This document shows, in pieces, positions 28,722 through 38,003 of a stretch of 64,000 nucleotides of DNA. The notes under the pieces are model-generated. The model did not search any database. It saw only the letters and a program-made list of their open reading frames with translations, and was not told where the DNA came from. Every line of letters starts with the position of its first letter. Position 1 is the first letter of the stretch. A program made the position numbers and the translations under genes. Origin of the DNA: an uncultured Pelagibacteraceae bacterium (GTDB lineage Bacteria > Pseudomonadota > Alphaproteobacteria > Pelagibacterales > Pelagibacteraceae); NCBI GenBank assembly GCA_902552345.1, contig CACDGO010000001.1, positions 206,348 through 270,347 of the forward strand, read 5' to 3'.

Positions 28722-29732
28722 ATGAAAACTCAACCATCATCACAGGATTTTTCTCATTTTCCAGTGATGTTGAGCGAAGTCATTCAAATCTCTTCACCAA
28801 AAAATGGAGGAATGCATCTTGATTGTACTTTTGGTGGAGGCGGGTATTCCAAAGAATTTTTAAAATTTCAAAATACAAGAGTGATTGCAATTGATAGAGA
28901 TAACGCTGTTGTCTCTATTGCTAATAAATTACAAAAAAAATTTCAAAAAAGATTCAAATTTTTCAGACTAAAATTTAGTCAAATAGATAAAATTTTAACT
29001 AGGGATTTTGATACTATAGTTTTTGATCTTGGTCTTTCTTCTATACAACTTAATAATCTTAAAAGAGGTTTTTCTTTTAAGTCAAAGGACAGTCTAGATA
29101 TGACGATGGGTCTTTCTGATATATCAGCACAAGACGTTATAAATAATCTTAGTGAGGAAAAATTAAAATTGATTATAAAAATTTTGGGAGAGGAAAAAGA
29201 TGCATCAAAAATAGCAAAAAATATAGCCACTGCTAGATTGGAAAAAAAAATTACAAGAGTAGATGAGCTTGTAAAAATAATCGAAAGAAGTAAAAAAAAG
29301 AAATTTACTCAAAAAATTAATCCTAGTACAAAAACTTTTCAAGCATTAAGAATTTTTGTTAACAAGGAAGTAACAGAACTTGTAAAAGGAATTACAAATG
29401 CAAGCAAGTTATTAAAACCTGGAGGAAAAATTATAGTTGTAAGTTTTCACTCCATAGAGGACAAAGTTATAAAATATTTTTTTAATAATTATTCTTCAAA
29501 TAAGTCAAGACCCTCAAGATATTTACCAGAAAACTTGAATGATAATCATTTTTTATTTGAAAAATATAATAGAAAAGTTTTTAAACCTTCTTCTAATGAA
29601 GTTTCAATAAACTATGCCTCACGATCGGCTAAATTAAGATTTGCTATAAGAAGTAAAAATAATTTCATCAAACCAACTGACTTATTTAAAAAGTTTAGAA
29701 AATTTTTAGAAATCGAGGCTATCAATGTTTAA
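28722..29732 (+). CDS. rsmH: 16S rRNA (cytosine1402-N4)-methyltransferase
   Basis: MraW/RsmH family, which methylates N4 of C1402 in the 16S rRNA P site using SAM. 336 residues. Features are FSHFPVMLSEVIQ at the N-terminus, motif I LDCTFGGGGYSKEFL, the DxD-type IDRDNAV, FDLGLSSIQL, the helical insert around ATARLEKK, then TFQALRIFVNKE and PGGKIIVVSFHSIEDKVIKYFF. It overlaps the ftsL start by 8 bases. The normal neighbour to the left is mraZ, but here ftsZ intervenes. Confidence 0.96.
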   Translation: MKTQPSSQDFSHFPVMLSEVIQISSPKNGGMHLDCTFGGGGYSKEFLKFQNTRVIAIDRDNAVVSIANKLQKKFQKRFKFFRLKFSQIDKILTRDFDTIVFDLGLSSIQLNNLKRGFSFKSKDSLDMTMGLSDISAQDVINNLSEEKLKLIIKILGEEKDASKIAKNIATARLEKKITRVDELVKIIERSKKKKFTQKINPSTKTFQALRIFVNKEVTELVKGITNASKLLKPGGKIIVVSFHSIEDKVIKYFFNNYSSNKSRPSRYLPENLNDNHFLFEKYNRKVFKPSSNEVSINYASRSAKLRFAIRSKNNFIKPTDLFKKFRKFLEIEAINV

Positions 29733-30063
29733 ATTGAGAATATTCATCTCTATTATCACTTTTTCTTCACTAATGATATTTACTTCTTTTATAAAAAATC
29801 AAACTCGAGAAATAGAGAAGAATATTTCAAATTTAAATAAAGAAATTTTAATCAAAGAAAAAGACCTAAATGAATCAGAATTGGATTTCTCATATTTAAC
29901 TTCACCTGCTGTCATCCAAAGTAAAATTGAACATTTAGATAACGAAAATTATTTGATTATGGAATATTCAAAAATATATTTGAGTCTTTCAGATTTTACA
30001 AATGTGGAACATAAGTATGCGATCCAGGAAAATAAAAATGAGAAAAAAACAGAAAAAAATTAA
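29725..30063 (+). CDS. ftsL: FtsL-like division protein
   Basis: 112-residue bitopic protein: a short cytoplasmic start, one membrane helix (about residues 4-22), then a coiled-coil periplasmic segment (about 26-62) and a short tail with the FtsL-like LTSPAVIQSKIEHLDNENYLIMEY. FtsL links FtsQ and FtsB to FtsI-FtsW in the septal machinery. Identification rests on topology, coiled coil and position between rsmH and ftsI, because FtsL diverges quickly. It overlaps ftsI. Confidence 0.82.
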   Translation: MFKLRIFISIITFSSLMIFTSFIKNQTREIEKNISNLNKEILIKEKDLNESELDFSYLTSPAVIQSKIEHLDNENYLIMEYSKIYLSLSDFTNVEHKYAIQENKNEKKTEKN

Positions 30064-31765
30064 AAATCTTGATATAAATCAAACTAGTTTTTATTTTGAA
30101 GATTATTTAGAGACAAATAAAAAAAATAAATCTCTACATAAAAATAAGTTATTCCAGGACAGAATATATCTACTATTTTTTTTATTTTTTTCACTCATTT
30201 TTATATTTAGTATAAGAATAATTCATGTCTCTTTAAACAAAATTCAAATTTTTAGTCATGAAAGTATATCAAAAAAAAATAATCTACTTAGGAGAGATAT
30301 TGTTGATCGACATGGAGAATTAATTTCACGAAATATAAAATCATTTCATGCTGCAATTAATCCTAAGTACATAAAAAACAAAAATAATTTTTTATTAAAA
30401 TTAAGAATTAATTTTCCAGATCTTCCATTCAGAAAAATTGAAAACAATTTAAATAAAGGAAAATATTTTTATCTAAAGAAACGAATTACTCAATTTGAGA
30501 AAGAAAAGTTATGGGCTTTAGGTGAAAAAGGTATTATTTTTGAACCATTCCAAACTAGAGTATATACACACTCAAATTTGTATAGTCATATTATTGGTCA
30601 AGTTGATTATGATAATTATGGCATTTCAGGAATAGAAAAATATCTTGACAAAGAGCTTCGAGATAAAAATTTGACTAATTTCCCAATAGTTTTAACTTTA
30701 GATACAAATATTCAACACCTGATTAACCAAGAACTTAATAAAGCTCTTTTAACTTTTAAAGCAACCGGCGGCGCATCGCTTTTAATGGATGTAAATAATG
30801 GAGACATCTTATCTTTAGTATCCCTGCCAAATTATGACATAAATTTAAGATCTGATGTAAAAGATATTAAGTATATGAATAAGATTTCGAAAGGTGTTTA
30901 CGAGTTAGGCTCAATTTTTAAAACATTCACCGTCGCTTTAGCTCTGGACAATGATATTGTTACACCTAAGACAATAATAAAAAATTTACCTCAATCTGTA
31001 AGTTGTTCAAAATATGAAATTTCAGATATTAAAAATTTTCCAAAGAATTTGTCAGTCGAGGATATTTTGGTTAGGTCCTCAAATATTGGAACATTGCTTA
31101 TTGCAAGAAAAATTGGAGAGGAAAAATATAAAAAGTTTATCAATGATGCCAAATTACTTAAAAGTCCTGAAATTCAGTTAGAGGAAGTGGGAAATCCAAT
31201 AAATTTTGATTGGAACAGATGTAAATTAGAAACTGTTTCATATGGACATGGTATTACTACAACACCATTGCAGGCCGCAACAGTTTATGCATCCTTAACT
31301 AATGGTGGAAAATTAATTAGACCAAACCTAATTAAAGGCAAAAATGAGCTAAATTTTGAAAGAATAGTTTCTAAAAAAACTAGTAAACAAATTAATGATA
31401 TTTTAAGAAAAGTAGTTACTGAAGAAGAAGGAACCGCTAGTTTAGCCGATGTTTTCGGTTATAATGTTGGAGGAAAAACAGGAACTTCTGAAAACTATCA
31501 TAATAAAAAAGAAAATTTGAATACTTTTATATCTGTTTTTCCATCACAAAACCCTAAATATGTTTTGTTAGTAATGCTTGAAAATCCACAAGTTGCAGAA
31601 GATTTAATCTATGATTATAGAGGGTTGAAAATAAAAGCCTCTAGGAATGAGGCTGGATGGAATTCAGTCTATGTATCAGGCAAAATAATAAAAAAAATTG
31701 GACCAATTTTAGCCATAAAAGATAAAGATTTTAATAGTCAATATGTTGCTGAAAAAGTTAATTAA
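30038..31765 (+). CDS. ftsI: Peptidoglycan transpeptidase FtsI (PBP3)
   Basis: Septum-specific class B penicillin-binding protein that cross-links peptidoglycan. 575 residues from the ATG at 30038; the frame opens 12 codons earlier inside ftsL. Basic N-terminus, one membrane anchor (about residues 40-60), and the PBP dimer domain starting RRDIVDRHGELISRN. The transpeptidase domain has all three motifs: SIFK with the acyl-accepting Ser (ELGSIFKTFTV), SSN (LVRSSNIGT) and KTG (GGKTGTSEN). It overlaps ftsL by 26 bases and murEF by 23. It works with FtsW. Confidence 0.95.
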   Translation: MRKKQKKIKNLDINQTSFYFEDYLETNKKNKSLHKNKLFQDRIYLLFFLFFSLIFIFSIRIIHVSLNKIQIFSHESISKKNNLLRRDIVDRHGELISRNIKSFHAAINPKYIKNKNNFLLKLRINFPDLPFRKIENNLNKGKYFYLKKRITQFEKEKLWALGEKGIIFEPFQTRVYTHSNLYSHIIGQVDYDNYGISGIEKYLDKELRDKNLTNFPIVLTLDTNIQHLINQELNKALLTFKATGGASLLMDVNNGDILSLVSLPNYDINLRSDVKDIKYMNKISKGVYELGSIFKTFTVALALDNDIVTPKTIIKNLPQSVSCSKYEISDIKNFPKNLSVEDILVRSSNIGTLLIARKIGEEKYKKFINDAKLLKSPEIQLEEVGNPINFDWNRCKLETVSYGHGITTTPLQAATVYASLTNGGKLIRPNLIKGKNELNFERIVSKKTSKQINDILRKVVTEEEGTASLADVFGYNVGGKTGTSENYHNKKENLNTFISVFPSQNPKYVLLVMLENPQVAEDLIYDYRGLKIKASRNEAGWNSVYVSGKIIKKIGPILAIKDKDFNSQYVAEKVN

Positions 31766-34520
31766 AAATATTCCATTAGATAAAAAAAAAATTAAAATAA
31801 ATGGTTTAGCAATTAATAGTAAAAAAGTTCAAAAAGGATATATTTTTTTTGCAATAAAAGGCCATAATAATAATGGTGAAAAATTTATTAAAGAAGCAAT
31901 TAAAAAAGGGGCCTCTGTAATAGTATGTTCAAAAAGTTGTAAATATTTTAATAAAAGTATTGTCACAATTAAGACATCTAATGTAAGATATTTGTTAAGT
32001 GAAATATCATCAAAATTTTTTAATTTAAAACCTAAAAATATAATAGCTGTGACTGGAACTAATGGCAAAACTTCAGTAGCAGATTTATTTTATCAAATTT
32101 TGTTGATAAACAAGGTACCTGTAGCATCAATCGGTACCCTTGGAATTAAGTTTAAAAAAAAAATAATTAAATCTAATTTAACTTCACCTGACACGATTTT
32201 TCTTCATCAAACTCTTGAAAAAATAAAAAAAGAGGGTATCGATAACGTCATCATCGAAACTTCTAGCCATGGATTAATCCAACATAGAATTGATCATATA
32301 AATTTTAATGCAGGTATTTTCACTAATCTCAGCCAAGATCATTTAGATTATCACAAATCAATGCGTTCCTACCTTAAGGCAAAAATGATTTTATTTAACA
32401 AAATAATAACAAAAAAAAAGATAATAATAACTGACAAAACACTGAAACAGTATGAGCTTTTAAAAAGGATTTCTGAAAAAAGACAATTACAACTAGTCGA
32501 TATTAGTTTAATTGAAAAAAAATTAATTAAGAATAAGAATATTAAATTTAAAAATTTCCAAATAAAGAACCTTTCTATGGCTATTGCAGCTGCAAAGTTA
32601 TGCAATTTAAAAGAAAAAAAAATTTTTCGTTCAATAAATAAAATTAAAGATGTAGATGGTAGATTAGAACTAGTCAAAATATTTAGCAACAATGTCAGTG
32701 TCTATGTTGACTTTGCTCACACACCTGATGCGCTTCTTAAATCTATTACAGCACTTAAAGACTCAGATAATAAAGATGTATCAATTATCTTTGGTTGCGG
32801 CGGTAATCGTGACTTTAAAAAAAGACCCTTAATGGGAAAAATAGCTAGTCAAAATTGTAAAAATATTTACGTAACTGATGACAATCCAAGAGATGAAAAA
32901 CCTGAGAAGATAAGAAATGAAATTATTAAAGTCATTAAAAATAAAAATTGCTTTAACATTAAAGATAGATCAATTGCTATTAAGACGGCAATAATTAATG
33001 CTGAACCAAATGAAAAAATTTTAATTGCTGGTAAAGGACATGAGAGTCAACAAATATATAAAAAAAAAACAATTTCGATTTCAGATAAAAAAATTGTTAG
33101 TAATTTTAATTATAAAAATAAAAAATTATCAAATAAACAATTAACTTTTCTACAAAATAAAAAGATTTTCAAACAAATAAAAAAAAATACAAAGATAGAA
33201 GATTTCCATGGTCTTGCGATTGACTCTAGATTAGTGAAAAAAAATAATTTATTCTTAACAATTAAAGGTAAAAACCATGACGGATCAAACTTCATCTCTT
33301 CTGCACTTGACAAGGGAGCAAAACATATTGTTTCATCGAAGAAATTAAAAAAATATAAAAATAAGATCATTAAAGTAAAAAACGAAATAAAATTCTTAAA
33401 TAGTTTTGCTAAAAAAAAAAGGGATATCTCTCGAGCTAAAATATTTGCTGTTACCGGTAGTGCTGGCAAAACTTCTTTAAAGGATTTGATAAAAGGACTA
33501 TTGCAACACTATGGAGAAACACAAAGTTCCCCTAAATCATACAATAATCACTTTGGAGTGCCACTTAGTCTGTCAGAATTAAGTGTAGGTCACAAATATG
33601 GAGTATTTGAAGTAGGTATGAGCAAACCTGGTGAAATTAATAATTTAAGTAAATTAATAAAACCAGATATTGCTATTATAACAAACATTGGAGAGGCTCA
33701 CATTGAAAATTTCAAAAGCCTTAAGGGTATCGCAGATGCTAAAGGAGAAATCATTAATAATGTAAATAAAAATGGAACTATAATTTTAAATAAAGACGAT
33801 AAATACTTTAATCATTTGAAAAAGAAGGCAAAATTAAAAAATCTAAATATTGTTTCATTCGGCCTTAGTAAAAAATCTGAAGTTTTCCCAATTAACTTTA
33901 ACAATAAAAGTAGTAATCTTTATAGAATAAGAGTAAAAGATCAAATTTTAAGTCTTAAACTAAAGAATCTTAATATATACAATGTCTTATCATCCCTCGC
34001 TTTATTGAAAACATTAAATCTTAACTTAAACGAAGTTGTAAATTTTTTAAGCAATTATAAATCTGGAGAGGGACGAGGAAGAGTGCACAATGTCAAAAGA
34101 TACGGAAAATTGTTTAAATTTATCGATGAGAGTTACAATGCCAATCCTCTGTCTGTAAAAACAGCAATTAATAATTTCAGAAAAATAAAGAAAAAAAATT
34201 TTAAAAAATATTTGTTTCTTGGAGATATGCTTGAGCTAGGTAAAAAATCCTACTCTCTTCACAAAAGTTTATCAAAAGTTATTAACAATTCTGATATAGA
34301 CAAAGTCTTTATTAAAGGTGATAAATCTCTCATCACATATAGGAATTTAGATAAAATTAAGCGTGGAAATATTTTTCAACAGGATGAAGATGTAGATTTT
34401 ACTTTTAAAAGTATTATAGCTAATAATGATTATTTAATGATTAAAGGATCTAATGCAACTGGTTTAAATAATTTAAGCAAAAAAATAATCAAAGGTAATC
34501 TAATTAAAAAAAGTAATTAA
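31743..34520 (+). CDS. murE/murF: MurE-MurF fusion (UDP-MurNAc-tripeptide and pentapeptide ligase)
   Basis: One uninterrupted 925-residue frame holding two Mur ligases. Residues 1 to about 455 are MurE: GTNGKT at 105-110, ETSSHG, NLSQDHLDYH, the DNPR meso-diaminopimelate motif at 380-383, and AGKGHESQQ. A lysine-rich linker of about 20 residues follows. Residues from about 475 to 925 are MurF: GLAIDSR, GSAGKTS at 572-578, PKSYNNHFGVPLSL, NIGEAHIENF and DESYNANPLSV. It should add meso-DAP and then D-Ala-D-Ala to the UDP-MurNAc peptide. The MurE part lacks about 40 residues relative to typical MurE. It abuts mraY by 1 base. Confidence 0.95.
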   Translation: MLLKKLIKNIPLDKKKIKINGLAINSKKVQKGYIFFAIKGHNNNGEKFIKEAIKKGASVIVCSKSCKYFNKSIVTIKTSNVRYLLSEISSKFFNLKPKNIIAVTGTNGKTSVADLFYQILLINKVPVASIGTLGIKFKKKIIKSNLTSPDTIFLHQTLEKIKKEGIDNVIIETSSHGLIQHRIDHINFNAGIFTNLSQDHLDYHKSMRSYLKAKMILFNKIITKKKIIITDKTLKQYELLKRISEKRQLQLVDISLIEKKLIKNKNIKFKNFQIKNLSMAIAAAKLCNLKEKKIFRSINKIKDVDGRLELVKIFSNNVSVYVDFAHTPDALLKSITALKDSDNKDVSIIFGCGGNRDFKKRPLMGKIASQNCKNIYVTDDNPRDEKPEKIRNEIIKVIKNKNCFNIKDRSIAIKTAIINAEPNEKILIAGKGHESQQIYKKKTISISDKKIVSNFNYKNKKLSNKQLTFLQNKKIFKQIKKNTKIEDFHGLAIDSRLVKKNNLFLTIKGKNHDGSNFISSALDKGAKHIVSSKKLKKYKNKIIKVKNEIKFLNSFAKKKRDISRAKIFAVTGSAGKTSLKDLIKGLLQHYGETQSSPKSYNNHFGVPLSLSELSVGHKYGVFEVGMSKPGEINNLSKLIKPDIAIITNIGEAHIENFKSLKGIADAKGEIINNVNKNGTIILNKDDKYFNHLKKKAKLKNLNIVSFGLSKKSEVFPINFNNKSSNLYRIRVKDQILSLKLKNLNIYNVLSSLALLKTLNLNLNEVVNFLSNYKSGEGRGRVHNVKRYGKLFKFIDESYNANPLSVKTAINNFRKIKKKNFKKYLFLGDMLELGKKSYSLHKSLSKVINNSDIDKVFIKGDKSLITYRNLDKIKRGNIFQQDEDVDFTFKSIIANNDYLMIKGSNATGLNNLSKKIIKGNLIKKSN

Positions 34521-35605
34521 TGTTATTTCATTTTTTCACATCATTGATTGATCAATATTCTTTTTTTAATGTTTTTAAGTATTTAACTTTTAGAACAGGA
34601 TTATCAGTAATAACTTCTCTGATTGTTGTTTTTATCATTGGTGCACCTCTTATAAAAATTTTCTCTGAAAAAATGATAACTGGACCTATCAGACAGGATG
34701 GTCCAATCGATCATATTGTAAAAAAATCTGGAACACCAACAATGGGAGGAGTTATTATTATTATAGGTATTATCTTGAGTACGTTATTATGGGCAGATTT
34801 AACTAACATTTATGTTTGGACATTAATATTTGTTTCTTTAAGTCTTGGAGCATTAGGACTCTTAGATGATATTTTAAAAATAAAATTGAAAAATTCCAGC
34901 GGTCTTAAATCAAGTTATAAATTCCTTGGGCAATTGATTATTGGGATGATTACTTTATTAATTCTTATATATTATTCTGAGCACCAGTATCTTTATGAAC
35001 TTTATTTTCCATTTTTTAAAAATTTTGTTTTACAAATGGGGTTACTTTTTATTCCTTTTGGTTTGTTTATAATTATTGGGGCATCAAATGCTGTAAACTT
35101 AACTGATGGTCTTGATGGACTTGCTACAGTGCCTGTAATGTTAGTTGCTTCATCTTTCACTTTAATTTCATACGTGGTTGGAAACACCATTTTTTCTGAG
35201 TATCTTCAAATTCAATATATTCCTGATGTTGGCGAGCTCTCAATATTTTGTGGGTCTATAGTTGGAGCATGTCTAGGTTTTCTATGGTACAACGCCCCTC
35301 CTGCAAAAATATTTATGGGTGACACAGGATCATTATCTTTAGGCGGTTCCTTAGCAGCAATAGCTATAATCGTGAAACATGAGATAGTTTTAGGTATTAT
35401 TGGTGGGCTTTTCGTTCTAGAAACAGTTTCAGTAATTATCCAAGTAATATCTTTCAAATTGACTGGAAAAAGAATATTTAAAATGGCTCCTATTCACCAT
35501 CATTTTGAAAAAAAAGGGTGGGCAGAGTCAACGATAGTAATTCGTTTTTGGATTATAGCAATAATCTTAGCATTGGTAGGACTAGCGACATTAAAACTAA
35601 GGTAA
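34520..35605 (+). CDS. mraY: Phospho-MurNAc-pentapeptide translocase
   Basis: Integral membrane enzyme making lipid I from UDP-MurNAc-pentapeptide and undecaprenyl phosphate. 361 residues, about ten membrane segments. Conserved parts are GTPTMGG in the first cytoplasmic loop, LGLLDDILK with the catalytic Asp pair, NAVNLTDGLDGLA, GACLGFLWYNAPPAKIFMGDTGSLSLGG and PIHHHFE near the C-terminus. Normal length and intact. Its ATG shares one base with the murEF stop. Confidence 0.97.
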   Translation: MLFHFFTSLIDQYSFFNVFKYLTFRTGLSVITSLIVVFIIGAPLIKIFSEKMITGPIRQDGPIDHIVKKSGTPTMGGVIIIIGIILSTLLWADLTNIYVWTLIFVSLSLGALGLLDDILKIKLKNSSGLKSSYKFLGQLIIGMITLLILIYYSEHQYLYELYFPFFKNFVLQMGLLFIPFGLFIIIGASNAVNLTDGLDGLATVPVMLVASSFTLISYVVGNTIFSEYLQIQYIPDVGELSIFCGSIVGACLGFLWYNAPPAKIFMGDTGSLSLGGSLAAIAIIVKHEIVLGIIGGLFVLETVSVIIQVISFKLTGKRIFKMAPIHHHFEKKGWAESTIVIRFWIIAIILALVGLATLKLR

Positions 35606-35608
35606 CAA

Positions 35609-36895
35609 ATGTTCTTTGACAAAAAATTAACTGAATTATCTTTTTTAGTTTATGGCTTGGGTTTGACTGGTCGTTCAGTAATTAATTTTTTAAAAAAGAA
35701 TAATATAAATAATTACACAGTATGGGATGATAATAATAAGAATATGACCAAAAAAAAAAAGACTTTTAATATAAATAAATCTTTCAAAAGTGTAGATTTT
35801 ATAGTGTTGAGTCCTGGAGTAAGTTTAAATAATTCAAAAAATAAAAAAAATTTAATCAAATATAAAAAAAAAATTATAACTGATATAGATCTCATTTTTT
35901 TATTTAAAAAATTTTCAAAAAGTATCGTTGTTACTGGGACTAATGGGAAATCAACTACATGCAAAATAATAGATCATGTTCTAAAAAAAAATGGATTTAA
36001 AACTGTAATTGGTGGAAATATTGGAACCCCGATTCTTGATCTTAATATAAATAAAAATAGTTACTTAATTATTGAAGCTTCATCTTTTCAGCTATCTCAC
36101 TCTAAATTTATACGTCCAGACTTTGCAGTTTTACTAAATATCTCAAACGATCATTTAGACTGGCATGGGAGTATGAAAAATTATGTTAATTCAAAATTTA
36201 AGCTTTTTAGACTACAAAAAAATAATCAGTACTCTTTGATAAGCAATAAATATAAACTAAGTTATAAAAAAAAAAAATTTCTTGGTAAATTAATTATTCC
36301 TAAAATTCATGTTTATAAAAAATTTAAAATTAAAATTAAAAATTCCTATTTTAATTCTAATATAAATGATGAAAATATGTCTTTCGTTTACTCACTTGCA
36401 AAAAAATTAAAAATTAGCAATAGCTCTTTTTTTAGATCATTAAAAACCTTTAAAGGATTAGAACATAGATATGAAGTATTTCTTAAAAAGAAAAATCATA
36501 CATTTATAAATGACTCCAAAGCGACTTCATTTCAAGCAACTAAATTTGCTTTAGAAAATACAAAAAATATTTTTTGGATAGTTGGGGGCCTTCCAAAAAA
36601 AAATGATAAAATTCAACTTAAAAATTTAAAAAAAAATATAGCTAAATCTTACATAATAGGTAGACATACTAACTTTTTCAAAAAACAAATTAAAAATGAA
36701 ATTGATTACAAAGTAACCAAAAATTTAAAAAATTCAATAATTCAGGTTTTAAAAGATATAAAAATACTAAAATATAAATATAATAATATATTATTAAGCC
36801 CTGCCTCAGCGTCATTTGACCAATTTATTAACTTTGAAAAAAGAGGAGAAAAATTCAAAGAATTAAGTCGTCATTATGCAAGAAAATATATTTAA
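35609..36895 (+). CDS. murD: UDP-MurNAc-L-alanine-D-glutamate ligase
   Basis: Cytoplasmic Mur ligase adding D-glutamate to UDP-MurNAc-L-Ala. 428 residues. An N-terminal Rossmann-like domain begins VYGLGLTGRSVINFL. ATP motif is GTNGKSTTCKI, then IEASSFQLSHS, NISNDHLDWHGSM and the C-terminal FINDSKATSFQATKFAL. Slightly shorter than E. coli MurD and very lysine-rich, as are its neighbours. It overlaps ftsW by 20 bases. Expected order mraY-murD-ftsW is kept. Confidence 0.95.
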   Translation: MFFDKKLTELSFLVYGLGLTGRSVINFLKKNNINNYTVWDDNNKNMTKKKKTFNINKSFKSVDFIVLSPGVSLNNSKNKKNLIKYKKKIITDIDLIFLFKKFSKSIVVTGTNGKSTTCKIIDHVLKKNGFKTVIGGNIGTPILDLNINKNSYLIIEASSFQLSHSKFIRPDFAVLLNISNDHLDWHGSMKNYVNSKFKLFRLQKNNQYSLISNKYKLSYKKKKFLGKLIIPKIHVYKKFKIKIKNSYFNSNINDENMSFVYSLAKKLKISNSSFFRSLKTFKGLEHRYEVFLKKKNHTFINDSKATSFQATKFALENTKNIFWIVGGLPKKNDKIQLKNLKKNIAKSYIIGRHTNFFKKQIKNEIDYKVTKNLKNSIIQVLKDIKILKYKYNNILLSPASASFDQFINFEKRGEKFKELSRHYARKYI

Positions 36896-38003
36896 AATAT
36901 TTTTCGTTAATTATTGGCGAACTATCGATAAAAAAATTCTTATTTGTTTTTTAATTTTGTTTTTTCTTGGTTTATTTTTTTCATTCTCTTCTACTTCATC
37001 CTTAGCAGGCGAACGTTTAAATAAGAATTACTATTTCTTCTTTTCAAAGCATTTAATATTTACGATCATATCTCTTGTTATTATGATTTCGATTTCAATA
37101 ATAGAAACTTCAGTTTTTAAGAGATTTATAATTCCCTTATTTATACTATCTTTTATTTTTTTAGCTTTAGTTCCTCTAATTGGAATTGAAGTTAAAGGAG
37201 CAAAAAGATGGCTAGATTTTTATCTTTTTAGATTGCAACCTATAGAACTTTTAAAGCCTTTTTTTATTCTTGCAACAGTCAAAATTTTAACATTCAATAG
37301 TTTTAAAAATTCTCAAATTAAATACTTATTAAGTTTTTTATTATTATCTTCAGTAATTATCTTATTAATTGATCAGCCTGATCTAGGTCAGTCGATCTTA
37401 CTGATAATAAGTTGGGTCGCAACTGTTTTCATTTCAGGAGTAAGTTTATTGTATCTATTAGGTTTTTTCTCAGTTTTTTTAATATTAATCAGCTCAATTT
37501 TATTTCTAATGCCTGAGAAATTTGGCTATGTTATCAATAGGTTAATCTCGTTTGTTGACCCAAGCCAAGGTGATAAGTTTCAATCTTCTTCTGCACTTGA
37601 TGCAATTAAACTTGGAGGTCTTACTGGGCAAGGAATGGGTGAAGGAATTTTAAAAGACAGTGTTCCTGAGGCACATACTGATTACATTATAGCAATAATT
37701 TCAGAAGAATATGGATCAATTATTTCTATAATGATCATTATATTGTTTCTTTATATTTCATTTAGAATAATAAAAAATTGTATTAATCAAGAAGATCCAT
37801 TAATTAAAATTTCTTTATGTGGTTTGGCTGCTTTATTAGTATTCCAAACATTTATTCATGTTGCTGTTAATACAAATCTCATACCCACAACAGGCATGAC
37901 GTTACCATTTCTAAGTTATGGGGGCTCCTCTTTAATTGGAAGTGCAATACTTGCTGGAGTAATTCTTAATTATACAAAAAATAAAACATATTTATATGAG
38001 TAA
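36876..38003 (+). CDS. ftsW: Septal peptidoglycan polymerase FtsW
   Basis: SEDS-family glycosyltransferase that polymerises lipid II at the septum with FtsI. 375 residues, about ten membrane helices. Features are FSFSSTSSLAGER with the first periplasmic loop, KGAKRWLDFYLFRLQPIELLKP, DQPDLGQSILLI, and the C-terminal NTNLIPTTGMTLPFLSYGGSS, all typical of SEDS proteins. It overlaps murG by 8 bases. It might be misread as RodA, but its place in the dcw cluster decides. Confidence 0.94.
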   Translation: MQENIFKIFFVNYWRTIDKKILICFLILFFLGLFFSFSSTSSLAGERLNKNYYFFFSKHLIFTIISLVIMISISIIETSVFKRFIIPLFILSFIFLALVPLIGIEVKGAKRWLDFYLFRLQPIELLKPFFILATVKILTFNSFKNSQIKYLLSFLLLSSVIILLIDQPDLGQSILLIISWVATVFISGVSLLYLLGFFSVFLILISSILFLMPEKFGYVINRLISFVDPSQGDKFQSSSALDAIKLGGLTGQGMGEGILKDSVPEAHTDYIIAIISEEYGSIISIMIIILFLYISFRIIKNCINQEDPLIKISLCGLAALLVFQTFIHVAVNTNLIPTTGMTLPFLSYGGSSLIGSAILAGVILNYTKNKTYLYE

